In this document: piece by piece, positions 15,370 to 26,488 of the stretch
Numbering within the stretch: the stretch's first letter is position 1
Layout: each line of letters opens with the position of its first letter
Origin: CATQHL01 sp965242895
GTDB taxonomy: Bacteria; Actinomycetota; Acidimicrobiia; Acidimicrobiales; CATQHL01
Assembly: GCA_965242895.1 (NCBI GenBank)
Contig: OZ251507.1
Coordinates: 62,001-126,000, forward strand
DNA: 64,000 nt
Direction of reading: 5' to 3'
Position numbers and translations under genes: made by a program
The notes under the pieces: model-generated
What the model saw: the letters and a program-made list of their open reading frames with translations, nothing else
Database searches by the model: none
What the model was told of the DNA's origin: nothing

Positions 15370-17985
15370 ATGCAGCGCTCTAATAACGGTCGGCGCCCGC
15401 GGCGGGCGGTGCGCCTCTTCATAGTCTTCGTTGCGGCTGCTGTCGTGCTGGCCGCAAGCGCATCTTCTGTCTCGGCGCACACTCGGCTGCTCAGCACCGA
15501 CCCTCCTACCCGCAGTTCCTTCGAGGAAACCCCCGAGCAGTTGAGCCTCACCTTTGCCGAGGCTGTTTCCCCTCGCAGCGTGCGGCTCGAGATCGTCTCA
15601 CTCACAGGGGAGACCATCGAAGGGGCGCAACTCCTTACTCCTGCTGGCGAAGACCAGTCGGTCATCGGATTCGCCCTGCCCGACCTCGACGACGGCGTGT
15701 ACGGGCTTGCGTGGGTGACCGTTGGCCCGGACGGCCACCGCGTCTCCGGCGAGGTGGTCATCGGCGTTGGGGCAGCAGACGCCTCCCAATTGCAGAACGC
15801 CGAGTTCCAATCCACCCCGTTATGGGATCGCATTCTGAGCGTGGGCGGTGCGCTCGCCCGCTACGTGTGGTATCTGGGGCTGGCTCTGACAGCAGGGGGC
15901 TTGTTCATCCTCTACTACGGACTCCGCCGCCGCGAACTGGGCGGAGGCAGACTGAGCGGAGGCGGGCTGGGCGGAGGCGGGCTGAGGGGTGAACTGGGCG
16001 GAGGCGGGCTGAGCAGCAGACTCCGCCGCCGCGAACTGAGCAGCGGCGGGCTGAGGGATGGACTGGGAGGCAGGCTGAGCCGCCGCGGCGGGCCGTCGGC
16101 GGAGGTCGCAGCCGGAGGAGATGCGGGCTCGCTGCTGGGAGAGCGAGCCCGCAGGGCGCTCGTGACGGGGGCGCTCATCGCCCACATAGGAATCTCCGTG
16201 CGAGCCTTCACCACCATCTCCCTCGTCACTCGGGGCTACGACACCGGATCCGTCATGGAAGACCTTCGCCTGACGCTGACGGAGGGTCAGGGGCTGATCC
16301 TCTTGGGGAGCGTCTTGGGCGGGGGAATTCTGGTGATCTGGGCGCCGCGGCTTGCCCGCTCCGACAATCCGCTCACGCTGCTGCAGGCCGGCGCGGCCCT
16401 GATGGCGGTCATTGCCGCAGGTTCGGCCAGCAGCCACACGGCCGTGCTGTCTTCCGGCGCCTGGGAGTGGACGGGAATTTGGGTCTCCACCCTTCACCTG
16501 GCGGCTTCCAGCCTCTGGCTGGGGCCGCTGCTGATATTCGGGCTGCTGGCCGCCTCGCGAAGTTGGCGGGCGCTGGGAGCCAATGAGCGCTCGGCGGAGA
16601 TGCGCTCGCTCTTCAGGAGTTTCGCTCCTCTGGCTTTGGTTTCCTTCGGAGTTCTGCTGCTCACCGGCCTGCGCTCCACCCTGCTGCTGGCAGGCAGAGA
16701 ACTCTTGAGCAGCGACTACGGAATCGCTCTGCTCGCCAAGCTCGCCCTGATAGCGATCGTCGTGCTGCCGCTCGCCGTGCACAGCGACTGGAATCTGGGC
16801 TTGCTGGCGCGCTGGCGGCGACGGGGCGGACACCCCCTCGGCGTCAAGAAGAAGACCTTCCTCGGCCTGGAAGCGGGAGCGCTCGGCGCTGTTGCGATAG
16901 CGGCGACGATCATCGTGAGCATGAACCCAGCCGTTTTTTCGGGGGGGGACAACTCGGAGAACCCCGGCGCCGAAAACGCTGACGGCAGGACGATCAGCAC
17001 AGCAGACTACGACGCCCTCAGCGGCGGCCCTCCCGAGAGCGTGGACGACTGCACAGAACTCGTCGTGGGCAAGAGCGACTGCTACAGGGCGTATTTTGCG
17101 AACGTCATGCGCGTCGAAGGAGCGGACGTGGCCGTGAGCGAGATCAACCGCCTGCGCGAAACACACGCCCACATTCAGCAGGACTGCCATCAGGTCGTCC
17201 ACGACCTGGGCAACGACGCCGCCGAATACTACGGAGACATCGGCATCGCCCTGACCTATGAGGGATCGGCCTGCTGGTCGGGCTACTACCACGGCGTGGT
17301 GGAATACGCCATATCGAAGCTCGTGGGCGAGACCCTCTACGAGGAACTGCCCGACATCTGCACGTCGGCGGCCGCCAACCGCTACTCCTTCACCCACTAC
17401 AACTGCGTTCACGGTCTAGGGCACGGGGTCATGCTGAATCTCGACGGCGACCTCTTCGCCGCACTCAACTTCTGTGAGGCGCTGCCCGACCCATGGGAGA
17501 TGAGTTCCTGCGTGGGGGGTTCCTTCATGGAGAACGTGACCGCCGCTCAGCAGGGACTGCTCGACACCGACCTGAGTTCCGAAGACCTCACATACCCCTG
17601 CAACACCGTCAAGGATGATTTCGTGGACGAGTGCTGGGCCATGCAGACCTCCTGGATACTTTCACAGGTCGGTTACGACGACGGGGGCTTCAGGAAAGGG
17701 TTCAGCATCTGCGACAGCATCCGAGAGGACATGATCCACACCTGCTACGGAAGCATGGGGCGCGACGCCAGCGGTTTCGCCCGCCTCGACGTGGACACGG
17801 TCCTGCGCCTGTGCTCCCTGGGCAGCCCCGACTACCAGGTGCACTGCTGGGTCGCGGCCTCCCTGAACGCCGTCTACAGCGAACACGACACGGCGAAAGC
17901 GACCGAACTCTGCGAAAGGGTGCCGCAGCAGCACCAGGAGGACTGCTTCAGCGCCAGGGACCGCGCCGCCAGCACCTTCGTCTGA
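15370..17985 (+). CDS. CopC-CopD fusion with C-terminal Cys/His-rich domain
   Basis: An 871-residue membrane protein. A signal peptide ends SSVSA-H, leaving His37 as mature N-terminus, as in copper-binding CopC; VGPDGHRVSGEVVIGV closes the CopC fold. A CopD-type multi-pass domain follows. Its first cytoplasmic loop (about 186-243) is expanded with Gly/Leu/Arg repeats such as RRELGGGRLSGGG. After a final membrane segment comes an external domain (about 559-871) with 16 cysteines and motifs CHQVVHDLG, CWSGYYHGVVEYA and CVHGLGHGVML. I do not recognise this last domain. The role is probably copper handling. ATG 15370 is preferred to TTG 15364. Confidence 0.8.
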   Translation: MQRSNNGRRPRRAVRLFIVFVAAAVVLAASASSVSAHTRLLSTDPPTRSSFEETPEQLSLTFAEAVSPRSVRLEIVSLTGETIEGAQLLTPAGEDQSVIGFALPDLDDGVYGLAWVTVGPDGHRVSGEVVIGVGAADASQLQNAEFQSTPLWDRILSVGGALARYVWYLGLALTAGGLFILYYGLRRRELGGGRLSGGGLGGGGLRGELGGGGLSSRLRRRELSSGGLRDGLGGRLSRRGGPSAEVAAGGDAGSLLGERARRALVTGALIAHIGISVRAFTTISLVTRGYDTGSVMEDLRLTLTEGQGLILLGSVLGGGILVIWAPRLARSDNPLTLLQAGAALMAVIAAGSASSHTAVLSSGAWEWTGIWVSTLHLAASSLWLGPLLIFGLLAASRSWRALGANERSAEMRSLFRSFAPLALVSFGVLLLTGLRSTLLLAGRELLSSDYGIALLAKLALIAIVVLPLAVHSDWNLGLLARWRRRGGHPLGVKKKTFLGLEAGALGAVAIAATIIVSMNPAVFSGGDNSENPGAENADGRTISTADYDALSGGPPESVDDCTELVVGKSDCYRAYFANVMRVEGADVAVSEINRLRETHAHIQQDCHQVVHDLGNDAAEYYGDIGIALTYEGSACWSGYYHGVVEYAISKLVGETLYEELPDICTSAAANRYSFTHYNCVHGLGHGVMLNLDGDLFAALNFCEALPDPWEMSSCVGGSFMENVTAAQQGLLDTDLSSEDLTYPCNTVKDDFVDECWAMQTSWILSQVGYDDGGFRKGFSICDSIREDMIHTCYGSMGRDASGFARLDVDTVLRLCSLGSPDYQVHCWVAASLNAVYSEHDTAKATELCERVPQQHQEDCFSARDRAASTFV

Positions 17986-18044
17986 GGCGCCTCCCCCCCT
18001 CCCTCCCTCAGAGCCCCCTTCCGCCCGGCGGCGCACCCCGAGAA

Positions 18045-18644
18045 CTACCGGGACGATCCTCGTATTCTGCTCAGCAGCCGCTCCACGATTGGGCGGATAG
18101 GCGGAGGGGCCGTCTCGGCGGGGGAGCGGAGAGTGAAGCCGATGATGGTCTCGCCCTCCTCGTTCCGCCCCACCTCGGCCTTGAGAGTGCTGCGGCGTCC
18201 GGCGGCGCCGATGAGCACCTCGATCGTCCCGGATCGTCTGTTCACGCTGCGAAGTTCACCCATTTCCGCAGCAGCGGAGCGCAGGCGCCCGAAGATCACG
18301 CCTGGGGAGTGCGCCGGTTCTCGTCCTAGGACTTCCTCGCTGCCGCCTGCTGCCGAAGAAGCGGCTTGGTGCGGCTCCCCGTCAGGGCCGTCTTGGCCGT
18401 CCTGGGGGAGGAAGTAGCCGGGGGAGCGCACTCGGGGCGGGGGGAAAGGCTTGCGTCCGTTGGCCGTGACCTCCGTCAACAACTCATAGGCGGAGATGAT
18501 GCGAGCCGTGCGTTTCGAGGCGCCGGCGCTGCGGTGGACGTCCGGATGGTTTGAGAGGAGCAGCCGCCGGTAGGACGCCCTGACCTCAGACCAGGAGGCG
18601 TCCTCGTCCACCCCCAGAACCGAGAGGGCCTCTGCGACTTCCAC
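18045..18644 (-). CDS. J-domain protein
   Basis: A 199-residue protein with an N-terminal J domain (about 1-60) carrying the HPD motif in LLLSNHPDVHRSAGASKRTA. This motif stimulates Hsp70 ATPase. There is no Gly/Phe-rich or zinc-finger region, so it is not DnaJ itself. The C-terminal 80 residues (RRSGTIEVLIGAAGRRSTL and on) look like a small beta-rich domain not recognised here. It starts at GTG 18644, about 25 bases downstream of hppA and on the same strand, so probably cotranscribed. Confidence 0.75.
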   Translation of the reverse strand: MEVAEALSVLGVDEDASWSEVRASYRRLLLSNHPDVHRSAGASKRTARIISAYELLTEVTANGRKPFPPPRVRSPGYFLPQDGQDGPDGEPHQAASSAAGGSEEVLGREPAHSPGVIFGRLRSAAAEMGELRSVNRRSGTIEVLIGAAGRRSTLKAEVGRNEEGETIIGFTLRSPAETAPPPIRPIVERLLSRIRGSSR

Positions 18645-18669
18645 GCCCGCTGCCAGCCGCCCCCAGTGC

Positions 18670-20769
<2,100 letters not shown>

Positions 20770-20881
20770 GTTCGGAACCTCCGCGTCGTCCGATGCACTC
20801 GGCTGCCGGCGACCCCGCTTGCAGGCGGGTTCAGGCCGCGGCTAAATCTACCTGGAGGAGGTTCGCCCCCGTCGGACATTG

Positions 20882-21787
20882 ATGGCTCAGGCGCGGCGCA
20901 GCGTCGGAGAGGAAACGGCTAGGACGCCGAAGGCCGGGCTAGAATCACCCCCGGTGGACATATCCGCTCTGGGGGCGCAGATACGCCGACGGAGGCGCAA
21001 GCTTCCCGAAACGGAACAATTCTTGGCTTCCGCACAAGTAGCCAAACGCCTATCCACGGCCGATGCCCTGCGCTCTGCGAAGGTCGTAGCCGTCTACTCC
21101 GCAGACGACGGAGAAGTCGACCTTCGTCCGCTCATCTCCTGGTTGTGGGAGGGTGGAGTTTCGGTGACCTTTCCGGTCGTCGACGACGAAGATCGACTGA
21201 CGTTCGCACTCTCCCGCCCGCACCAGCCGGCGGCGCCCGGGCGCTTCGGAATCCGGGTGCCCCCCTCGAGGCTCGAGGACGGCAAGCCCACCGCATCCGT
21301 GGCGGCTGGCGGCCACGACGTGATCCTGATGCCTGGCGTCCTGTTCGGGCCTGCTGGCGCTCGAGTAGGGAGAGGCAGCGGCTGCTACGACGCAGCCCTC
21401 ACGCCGATCCTGAACGCAGATCGGGGCGCCGGCGATGCGGGGGGAGGCGCGGCGGGCGACGGAAACGTCGAGGGGGAAGCCGGCGAGGTCGCCGCGGTCG
21501 CCGCGGGCGACGAGGACGACGAGGACATCAAGAGGGTCTCGGAAACCCGCCCCACCCTGATCGGAGTCGGCCACGAATTCCAGTGGACGCCGAACCTCCC
21601 CAAACGTCGGCGGGATGCGGCCATCGACGCTTTCGTGAGTCCTGCCTGCGTGCGTGTCTTCAAAAAGCCGGACACTCCTTGGGAAACTTGGGATTTTCCG
21701 GCGCACGGGCGCGCTCCGGACTGCCGCGCCGAGCGGCGGGTACCAGCGCTTCATCTGAGCGCCGCTGAGGGGAAGCCGCAGGCATGA
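20882..21787 (+). CDS. 5-formyltetrahydrofolate cyclo-ligase family protein
   Basis: The core matches 5,10-methenyl-THF synthetase: IRRRRRKLPETEQ at the start, ILMPGVLFGPAGARVGRGSGCYDAA as the GRGGGYYD-type motif (with Cys for the first Tyr), and GVGHEFQ near the end. It would recycle 5-formyl-THF. At about 301 residues it is over 100 longer than usual. The excess is an N-terminal tail, an acidic Gly/Asp/Glu-rich insertion after the GRGSGCYD motif, and a C-terminal tail. GTG 20954 is an alternative start. It overlaps trkA by four bases. Confidence 0.75.
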   Translation: MAQARRSVGEETARTPKAGLESPPVDISALGAQIRRRRRKLPETEQFLASAQVAKRLSTADALRSAKVVAVYSADDGEVDLRPLISWLWEGGVSVTFPVVDDEDRLTFALSRPHQPAAPGRFGIRVPPSRLEDGKPTASVAAGGHDVILMPGVLFGPAGARVGRGSGCYDAALTPILNADRGAGDAGGGAAGDGNVEGEAGEVAAVAAGDEDDEDIKRVSETRPTLIGVGHEFQWTPNLPKRRRDAAIDAFVSPACVRVFKKPDTPWETWDFPAHGRAPDCRAERRVPALHLSAAEGKPQA

Positions 21788-23118
21788 GGATCGTCATCGT
21801 TGGGGCAGGGGAAGTGGGAAGTTATCTCGCTAGCCGCCTGGATAGGGAGAAACACAAGGTGACCGTGGTGGAGATCGATCCCAAGAGGGCTCAGCAGATC
21901 GAGAACCTCCTAGACGTGATGGTCGTAGCCGGCAGCGGCAGCCACCCAGAAACGATGAAACGCGCCAAGCTCCACCGCTCCGACCTTCTCGTCGCTGTGA
22001 CCTCCGACGACGAGACGAACCTCGTTGCCTGCAAGTTGGCTAAGCGGATGGGCGTCCCCAAGACGATCGTCAGGATCGAAGCTCGCCTGCTGCGGGACGC
22101 CGAAGAGCTGCTCGAGGCCATGGAGGTGGATGTGGCCATCGACCCTGACGAGGAAACCGCCGGGGGGATATACGACCTGCTGAGCTATCCGGGGGCGACA
22201 GAACTCAACGTGCTGGCAGACGGCGAGGTGGTGGTCGTCGGCACCGTGCTGGACAAGAACTCCGAACTCATCAACAAGACCCTGTCGGAAAGCGATTCCA
22301 AGTACGGCCCTGACTGGTCGTTCCTGATCGGCTCGATCTCACGGAACGGCGAGACGATCATCCCCCGCAAGGACATGACCTTGCGGGAGGACGACATGGT
22401 CAGGATCGTCAGCCTGCGGGAACTCTCCCCCGATCTGCAGCGCATCATGGGACTAGGCAAGAGGGAGATCCGGAAGGTGATGCTGCTCGGCGGCGGACGC
22501 ACCGCCGAGATGCTGGCGCGTCGGTTGGCCGAACGCCGCCTCGAAATAGCCCTGGTGGAGCGCAAGCCGGAACGCGCCAGAGAACTGGCCGAGACGCTCA
22601 ACAACGTGCTGATCCTGCAAGGCGACATAACCGACGCTGAACTCTTGAAAACCGAAGGAATCGCTGACGCCGACGCCGTGGTCGCCCTCACCGGCAACGA
22701 CGAGGACAACATGCTTGCCTGTCTGTTCGCCAAGTCACAGGGCGACTCGGATGCGATCGCCCTGCTCCACCGCCTGGAATTCCTTCCGCTGCTGAGGCGG
22801 CTGAGGATCGACGGCGCCCTGTCGCCGCGTACTGCCTGCGCCAACGGCGTTCTGCGCGAGATCCGCGGCGGAGTGCAAGTGACCACGTTCCTCGACACCG
22901 ACATCGAGGTGCTGGAGTTAACCCTCAAGTCCGGCAGCAAGCTGGAAGGCCGCACGATACGTGACCTGCACTTGCCCAAGAACGTGCTGATAGCGGCGGT
23001 CGTGCGCAGCGACGGCTCAGAAATCGGTCGAGCCCACACAAAGCTGCAGGCCAACGACCACCTCGTCCTGCTGACTGGACCAAAGGCGGTTTCCACGGTC
23101 CGCAAGCGCTTCGAGTGA
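21784..23118 (+). CDS. trkA: Trk potassium uptake regulatory subunit TrkA
   Basis: A 444-residue cytoplasmic gating subunit. It has two tandem RCK modules: an N-terminal Rossmann fold (IVIVGAGEVGSYLASRL) with its TrkA-C lobe, then a second one (VMLLGGGRTAEMLARRL) with its own TrkA-C. It binds NAD(H)/ATP and controls TrkH. The start ATG overlaps the preceding stop (ATGA), and the stop overlaps the GTG of the first trkH gene, so the set is translationally coupled. Confidence 0.94.
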   Translation: MRIVIVGAGEVGSYLASRLDREKHKVTVVEIDPKRAQQIENLLDVMVVAGSGSHPETMKRAKLHRSDLLVAVTSDDETNLVACKLAKRMGVPKTIVRIEARLLRDAEELLEAMEVDVAIDPDEETAGGIYDLLSYPGATELNVLADGEVVVVGTVLDKNSELINKTLSESDSKYGPDWSFLIGSISRNGETIIPRKDMTLREDDMVRIVSLRELSPDLQRIMGLGKREIRKVMLLGGGRTAEMLARRLAERRLEIALVERKPERARELAETLNNVLILQGDITDAELLKTEGIADADAVVALTGNDEDNMLACLFAKSQGDSDAIALLHRLEFLPLLRRLRIDGALSPRTACANGVLREIRGGVQVTTFLDTDIEVLELTLKSGSKLEGRTIRDLHLPKNVLIAAVVRSDGSEIGRAHTKLQANDHLVLLTGPKAVSTVRKRFE

Positions 23119-24683
23119 AATCCGCCGCAAGGCTTGTAGGCGCTCAGGCCAAGAGAGCGGCAGAGCACCCGCCAGCCCTTGCAGCCTCGTCCTGGGCAGG
23201 GGCGGTCTGCGGGCTCTTCGCCCTTGCGTCCGGTCTGATCGACCTGGGGAAACCCTCGTCGCTTCCTTTTTTGATCCTCGGAGGGGCGTGTCTGCTGACT
23301 GGCCTCTGGGGAGTACGGCGCTTCCGCATGTTTTCGGTGTTTTCCAGGAATCACCAGGCGAAAACAACCTTCGCAGCGGTCGTCTCTGCCTGGATGACCA
23401 TGTTCGCAGTCTCCAGCGCCGCCTACCTGTGGTCAGGCGCCTCCGCATCGGTGCCGGACGCAATATTCGAGTCGGTCGCCGGCTTCTGCACCACCAGCCT
23501 CAGCGCCTTTTCCAACCTTGAATCCCTCTCACAGGGCGTGCTCTTCTGGCGGGCCTCAACTCAGTGGATCGGGGGCTTCGCCAGCTTGGTGCTGCTCGTC
23601 GTCGTCCTGCCCGTCTACACCCCCATGAACTTCCTGGATTCCGTCCGAAAGGGGGTCAGGCTCCGCGTCAGCGCCGACCCTAGGCTGCAGGACGGTTCAC
23701 GCCTGCGAGAGATTCTGATGGCCTACACAGCCCTGACGCTGTTCTGCGCCGCCATCTACGTCGCAGCCGGAATGGGTGTATTCGACGCTGCAACCTACGC
23801 TTTCAGCACCGCTTCCACCGGCGGGGGAACCAACCACACCGAAGGGCTGGCCCACTTCGGTTCGACGGCAGTGGAATGGGCGGCCGCTCTGGGAATGGCC
23901 CTCTCGGGAGTGAGCATCGTGGCCGTCTGGTGGGCGCTCAAGGGCAGGCTCGGCACCCTGTGGAAATCCTTCGAGCTGAAGCTGTATGCCGGGCTGCTGC
24001 TCTTTCTGTCTCTGCTGGTGTGGCTCTTGAATGATCCGGCAGCCGGCGGGACGGACTCCCTTCGAGAGGCCGCCTTCAGCGTGTCGTCAGCGCTGAGCAG
24101 CACCGGTTACAGGCTCGCGGACTGGTCGGGGTGGCCGTGGGGGCTGCAGCTCCTGCTGCTCGGGATGATCATCACGGGGGGGATGTCCGGTTCTGCGGGC
24201 GGCGGCTTTCGGCTCAGCCGCGCCGTCCCTGCTCTTCAGTACGCCTACCGGGAACTGGTCATCCAGCTCCACCCGAACACCGTGCACGTGGTCAAACTTG
24301 GACGCAAATACGTCTCTGAAGGCTCTCTCTCCTTCCTCAACGCGTTCCAGATACTGCTCGGGGTGGCGATCGTGGGGGGAGCGTTCGGTCTGGCGCTGAC
24401 CGGGATGGACCTCCTAGGAGCAATCTCCAGCGCCATGAGCGCCCTCGCCACCATGGGGCCCGCCCTAGGCGACCTGGCGCCCGACTTCAACGCATACGAC
24501 CTGAGCGGAGGGGAGCGCGGCTTTCTCATGGGTCTCATGTTCCTGGGCAGGCTGCTGATCTATCCGGTCTTGCTCACTATCGGAGTCCTTGCCGCCAGGC
24601 TTTGGACGCAGACGCGTGATGTTCTGCCGAGCGGGATGCCCAAATGGCTCCCCCGGCTGCAGCGCTCGGGCATGCGCCAGTGA
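23115..24683 (+). CDS. trkH: TrkH-family potassium transporter subunit (first copy)
   Basis: A 522-residue polytopic ion-conducting subunit of the SKT superfamily with four pore repeats. Visible pore-loop segments include SVAGFCTTSLSAF, FSTASTGGGTNH and SALSSTGYRLADWSG; the filter-like ASTGG is clear. It begins at GTG 23115, overlapping the trkA stop, and its stop overlaps the next trkH gene. The loop sequences differ clearly from those of the second copy, so the two are old paralogues rather than a recent duplication. Confidence 0.9.
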   Translation: MKSAARLVGAQAKRAAEHPPALAASSWAGAVCGLFALASGLIDLGKPSSLPFLILGGACLLTGLWGVRRFRMFSVFSRNHQAKTTFAAVVSAWMTMFAVSSAAYLWSGASASVPDAIFESVAGFCTTSLSAFSNLESLSQGVLFWRASTQWIGGFASLVLLVVVLPVYTPMNFLDSVRKGVRLRVSADPRLQDGSRLREILMAYTALTLFCAAIYVAAGMGVFDAATYAFSTASTGGGTNHTEGLAHFGSTAVEWAAALGMALSGVSIVAVWWALKGRLGTLWKSFELKLYAGLLLFLSLLVWLLNDPAAGGTDSLREAAFSVSSALSSTGYRLADWSGWPWGLQLLLLGMIITGGMSGSAGGGFRLSRAVPALQYAYRELVIQLHPNTVHVVKLGRKYVSEGSLSFLNAFQILLGVAIVGGAFGLALTGMDLLGAISSAMSALATMGPALGDLAPDFNAYDLSGGERGFLMGLMFLGRLLIYPVLLTIGVLAARLWTQTRDVLPSGMPKWLPRLQRSGMRQ

Positions 24684-26245
24684 AAAATCAGGGGCGCACC
24701 AGGCACCTAGCCATCTTCAATTTCGAAAAAGGCGGGTTCGTCAACCGCCCCACCAATCTGCCTCTGGGGGTGATGGGGCTTTCCATGCTCTTCCTGGCGC
24801 CGGGCATGGCGATCTGCGCCGCCGTGGAGTGGGGGGCGAACACAGCCCACGGAGAGTGGCCGCTGCTGATCTCAGCGATTATCGCTGCGGCGCTAGGACT
24901 GGTTTTCCTCCTGACCACGCAGTTCCCCGCCAACCCGCACCCTTCCGCAGTCTTCCCAGCGGTGGTCTCTACCTGGTTCGGATGCTCAGTGATCGGAACC
25001 CTGCCCTACCTCCTCAGCGGCGCCTTTGGCTGGGCGCAGTGGGATTCGGCCCTCTTCGAATCCATCTCCGGTTTCACCTGCACTGGCTCCACCCTCATGA
25101 GCGACATCGAATCCCACGGAAGAGGACTGCTGATGTGGCGGCAGTTGACCCAGTGGTACGGCGGGATGGGAATGGTCGTCCTAGCCGTCAGCGTCCTGCC
25201 GCTGCTGGGAGTGGGAGGGCTCGAGCTCATGAACGCGGAAGCCCCCGGCCCTGACTCCGACCGATTGGCCCCGCGCATCAGCGGAACCGCCAAGCGGCTC
25301 TGGCTGTTGTACGTCTCCTTCACGATCCTCATAGCCCTCGCTCTCTTCCTCGTCCCGGGCGTGGGTCTCTACGACGCTGCCGCACACGCCCTCAGCACGG
25401 TCTCCACGGGGGGGTTCTCCCCCTACTCGTCCTCCATCGGACACTTCGACTCTCTGGCCGTGGAACTGATCATCGCCCTCGGGCTGATCCTCTGCGCCAT
25501 GAGCTTTGCCATGCACTACCGAGCTTTCACAGGCGACTTCGGCGCTTACCGCAGGGCTTTCGACCAGATGCTGTTCCTCAAGATCATCCTCACGGCGACT
25601 GCGGCGGCGACTCTCTTGCTCTGGCTCAGAGCGGGGAACTCCTTCGGCCTGTCGCTGCGGGACGGATTCTTCAACGTGGTGACCCTGGCGTCTAGCGGCG
25701 GCTTCGCAAACATTCGAGCGGGCGGAATCGGGGACTACGCCCACTGGCTTCCTCCGGCTCAGATACTCCTCGCCGTCCTCATGCTGATCGGCGGGGGAGT
25801 GGGGTCGACAGCCGGAGGAATGAAGGTCTTTCGCTTCAACATCGTCATGGGGCACACCATTCGCAGCCTCCGCCTAGCCAGCAGGCGTAGGGCGCTGCTG
25901 CCGGTCAAGCTGGGCGGGCGCATCATCCCAGAGAGGATCGTGGGGCGCGTCCTCGCTTTCGCAACCCTCTTCATCTTCACCTGCGGAGTGGGGACGCTGA
26001 TCCTCTCGGCTCTGGGCACCGACCCCATAACGGCCGCCTCAGGAGCGCTGAGCGCCATGTCCAACATGGGCCCGGCGCTGGGAGAGGCCGGCCCGTCATC
26101 TAATTTCTTGGTCTTCAGCCGTCCCGCCCGAATGGTGTTGGCCGCCCTGATGCTGGTGGGCAGGCTGGAGATCACCGCCGTCTTATTGGGAGTTGTGGTG
26201 ATCATCCGCCGCAGCCTCCTGCGGAGCCGTCGAAGGCAGCTCTAG
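24680..26245 (+). CDS. trkH: TrkH-family potassium transporter subunit (second copy)
   Basis: A 521-residue TrkH paralogue. Pore-region segments are SISGFTCTGSTLMSD, LSTVSTGGFSPYSSSIGHF, TLASSGGFANIRAGG and GVGSTAGGMKVFRFNI. GTG 24680 overlaps the stop of the first trkH gene (GTGA) and gives an N-terminus about the same as that of the first copy; the open frame further upstream is a shadow. With trkA it forms one operon. Two pore subunits may give alternative or mixed complexes with TrkA. Confidence 0.9.
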   Translation: MKNQGRTRHLAIFNFEKGGFVNRPTNLPLGVMGLSMLFLAPGMAICAAVEWGANTAHGEWPLLISAIIAAALGLVFLLTTQFPANPHPSAVFPAVVSTWFGCSVIGTLPYLLSGAFGWAQWDSALFESISGFTCTGSTLMSDIESHGRGLLMWRQLTQWYGGMGMVVLAVSVLPLLGVGGLELMNAEAPGPDSDRLAPRISGTAKRLWLLYVSFTILIALALFLVPGVGLYDAAAHALSTVSTGGFSPYSSSIGHFDSLAVELIIALGLILCAMSFAMHYRAFTGDFGAYRRAFDQMLFLKIILTATAAATLLLWLRAGNSFGLSLRDGFFNVVTLASSGGFANIRAGGIGDYAHWLPPAQILLAVLMLIGGGVGSTAGGMKVFRFNIVMGHTIRSLRLASRRRALLPVKLGGRIIPERIVGRVLAFATLFIFTCGVGTLILSALGTDPITAASGALSAMSNMGPALGEAGPSSNFLVFSRPARMVLAALMLVGRLEITAVLLGVVVIIRRSLLRSRRRQL

Positions 26246-26326
26246 TTATCAACGGGGAATCGTCGAAGCGGCGCTGGGGGTCTGTTACGACGAGCGGAGC
26301 CGTCAGAGGCGGCTCTAGTTATCAAC
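26221..26326 (+). repeat. 33-bp direct repeat duplicating the 3' end of the second trkH
   Basis: The sequence at 26221-26253, which includes the last codons and stop of trkH, recurs at 26294-26326 with about three mismatches, 73 bases apart. Both copies contain CTCTAGTTATCAAC. It is the only notable structure in the gap before gltB and looks like an old local duplication. Confidence 0.75.
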
Positions 26327-26488
26327 AGGGAGGAATCGCGCTAGCATGGTCATCCCGCTGTCAACGAAGCCGGCGTCCTGAGACTGCTTTCGCGCTACGG
26401 GCGGTGATTCCCTGCGCTGTCTGAGGTCTCGGAACCGAACTTGCAGGACGAGACAGCGGGACGCCGGCGCAAAAAAGCACCACCCACG

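Noticed and set aside
15820..17412. A 530-residue minus-strand ORF opposite the copper gene
   Set aside because: Composition lacks any recognisable domain, and the plus strand encodes CopC, CopD and conserved Cys/His motifs.
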